DNA from: Acidobacteriota bacterium
GTDB lineage: Bacteria > Acidobacteriota > Terriglobia > Acidiferrales > UBA7541
NCBI GenBank assembly: GCA_003131705.1
Contig: PKUY01000169.1
Location: forward strand, 2,261-8,767
DNA length: 6,507 nucleotides
Direction: 5' to 3'
Each line of letters starts with the position of its first letter. Position 1 is the stretch's first letter. Positions 5,446 to 6,507 of this stretch are shown here, one piece after another. The notes under the pieces were generated by a model. The model made no database searches. It saw nothing but the letters and a program-made list of their open reading frames with translations, and had not been told where the DNA came from. A program made the translations under genes and the position numbers.

Positions 5446-5997
5446 CTAAACTGGGGCAGCTGCGCGAGGAAAATCGGGAGATGCCAGTACCTCTTCTGCC
5501 TGCGCTCGGTGACGCTCGCCGTGCGCCCCAATTAAGAGCAACCACTGATAGCAGTTGAGATCGCCGAACATGGGATGCGGGAAAAAGTGCTGGCGAAGCT
5601 GGGCATTCGTAGAAGCGGTGAAACCTGAAGTACGCTTGCGAGCCGCCTCAAATTCTCCCAGCAACTGATCGTGGGGCCAACGACCTGTGGGGACTATACG
5701 CTCTGGTGCCTGGACGCGAGTGGCGCGAGAAGCGATCCTCTGAATGAGAGCCTCATCCGGGCCCTGGTGCGCGCTAGACTTAGGAGGATCAGGCGCTCCT
5801 TGTACTACCTTTTCCATCGAGCTGAGGACGAAGCTCTCGACCACGACGATGTGTTCGATGCATTCCCCGACAGACCACGAGCCGGGTGAAGGGCGGAACT
5901 GAAGCTGCGTCCCCGACAAGCCACGAGCTGTGCGCGCCCAGTTGTCACGGGTTTCCGCGAGATACGCAACAGCTCGTTCACGTTCTGCTGAGGTCAT
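5446..5997 (-). CDS. DinB_2-type (DinB/YfiT-like) four-helix metalloprotein
   Basis: This 183-residue protein matches the DinB/YfiT-like four-helix-bundle superfamily. Helix 1 covers about 3-25, followed by a loop, then SWSVGECIEHIVVVE (40-54) and, near the end, LLLIGAHGERHRAQAEEV (153-170). His49, His159 and His163 match the family's three-histidine metal site. The length is slightly above the usual 150-170, and there is no signal peptide. Superfamily members include thiol transferases (bacillithiol or mycothiol dependent) and many unassigned proteins; the founder is damage-inducible DinB of Bacillus subtilis, unrelated to E. coli DNA polymerase IV. The reaction cannot be named here. GGAGG (6007-6003) stands 5 bases before ATG 5997, so the start is well supported. 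It follows recA by 27 bases on the same strand with no hairpin between them, so it is probably co-transcribed and might share SOS control. Confidence 0.82.
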   Translation of the reverse strand: MTSAERERAVAYLAETRDNWARTARGLSGTQLQFRPSPGSWSVGECIEHIVVVESFVLSSMEKVVQGAPDPPKSSAHQGPDEALIQRIASRATRVQAPERIVPTGRWPHDQLLGEFEAARKRTSGFTASTNAQLRQHFFPHPMFGDLNCYQWLLLIGAHGERHRAQAEEVLASPDFPRAAAPV

Positions 5998-6024
5998 TGG
6001 CGCCTCCGTGCTTGTGCGTGCTTT

Positions 6025-6507
6025 CTAGCGAGCCGAGCGGCCTTGCGCTGCGGCGGCAACCTTCAACACAGGCTTCTCCGCTTCGGCCGCCGGCTTCTTG
6101 GCTTCTTCGGGCGGATTCGCTACAAGCCCGAGCGACCTGCGCAGATCGAGATCGATTTTGTCGCGGATATCCGTGTGCTCGCGGAGGAAAAGGCGCGCAT
6201 TGTCGCGGCCTTGCCCGAGACGCTCGCCTTTGTAGGAAATCCACGTTCCGGACTTTTCGACGATGCCCTTCATCACGCCGAGATCGACGAGGTCGCCTTC
6301 GCGCGAAATGCCCTCGCCGTAAATGATGTCAAACTCCGCTTCGCGGAACGGCGCGGCGACTTTGTTCTTCACCACTTTCGCGCGCGTGCGCGAACCCACT
6401 ACCTTGTCGCCTTCCTTGATCGACTGGATGCGCCGGATATCGATGCGGATCGAAGCGTAAAATTTCAGCGCGCGGCCGCCCGTGGTGGTTTCGGGATTGC
6501 CGAACAT
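6025..6507 (-). CDS. recA: Recombinase RecA, C-terminal part (5' end outside window)
   Basis: The 160 visible residues are the C-terminal portion of RecA, the ATP-dependent strand-exchange and SOS coprotease protein. They begin at the conserved [10 protein letters not shown] of DNA-binding loop L2, equivalent to about residue 202 of the E. coli protein, so the Met at the edge is internal and not the start. [31 protein letters not shown] and the [16 protein letters not shown] segment are classic RecA, followed by the C-terminal domain with [17 protein letters not shown]. The ATP-binding Walker motifs lie outside the window. After the core (SLGLVAN) comes a tail of about 30 residues rich in Ala, Pro, Lys and Glu that ends GRSAR. 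It is not the strongly acidic tail of E. coli RecA. The DinB_2-type gene follows 27 bases downstream; no recX is found there. Confidence 0.97.
   Translation of the reverse strand: MFGNPETTTGGRALKFYASIRIDIRRIQSIKEGDKVVGSRTRAKVVKNKVAAPFREAEFDIIYGEGISREGDLVDLGVMKGIVEKSGTWISYKGERLGQGRDNARLFLREHTDIRDKIDLDLRRSLGLVANPPEEAKKPAAEAEKPVLKVAAAAQGRSAR

Noticed and set aside
5446..5997. Reading the DinB_2-type gene as the SOS polymerase dinB.
   Set aside because: The E. coli dinB product is DNA polymerase IV, about twice as long and with a different fold; only the name is shared.
5886..6326. A + strand open frame across the recA/DinB_2 junction.
   Set aside because: It overlaps two clear genes on the other strand and is Cys/Arg/Ser-rich as expected of a shadow frame.

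Overview
This window of about 6.5 kb has moderate to high GC and comes from a bacterial chromosome. The gene content suggests a soil-type member of the Acidobacteriota: an orphan PilZ-domain protein with a coiled-coil tail, an exported tannase/feruloyl esterase-family hydrolase, a stand-alone penicillin-binding transpeptidase, and a RecA with an Ala/Lys-rich tail. That assignment is an inference from gene style, not from a marker comparison. I see no tRNA, rRNA, CRISPR array, insertion sequence or other mobile element.

Layout. Positions 1-314 hold no gene I can support: an unresolved open stretch at the left edge, then a leader. On the + strand, 315-1109 encodes a PilZ-like protein, probably starting at a TTG behind a strong Shine-Dalgarno. 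Next, 1273-2256 encodes an exported protein with two NTF2-like halves, closed by an intrinsic terminator at 2302-2338. All remaining genes are on the - strand. They are a secreted tannase-family esterase (3912-2353, convergent with the NTF2-like gene), an exported penicillin-binding transpeptidase (5252-4149), a DinB_2-type four-helix protein (5997-5446), and the C-terminal part of recA (6507-6025, running off the right edge). recA and the DinB_2 gene lie 27 bases apart with no terminator between them, so they probably share a transcript.

Most notable points. (1) The only two cysteines in the predicted mature transpeptidase flank its catalytic motifs: Cys110 directly before Ser111 of SxxK, and Cys295 directly after KTGT. 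This is the arrangement of the Cys69-Cys238 disulfide of class A carbapenemases such as KPC, here in a PBP-type protein. (2) The Shine-Dalgarno of the same gene lies inside a perfect 9-bp inverted repeat in its leader, which suggests translation control by leader folding. (3) An inverted repeat abuts a candidate promoter of the esterase gene. No complete new multi-gene system is visible. The genes look like separate housekeeping and accessory units of a chromosome, so the novelty lies in individual proteins and leaders.
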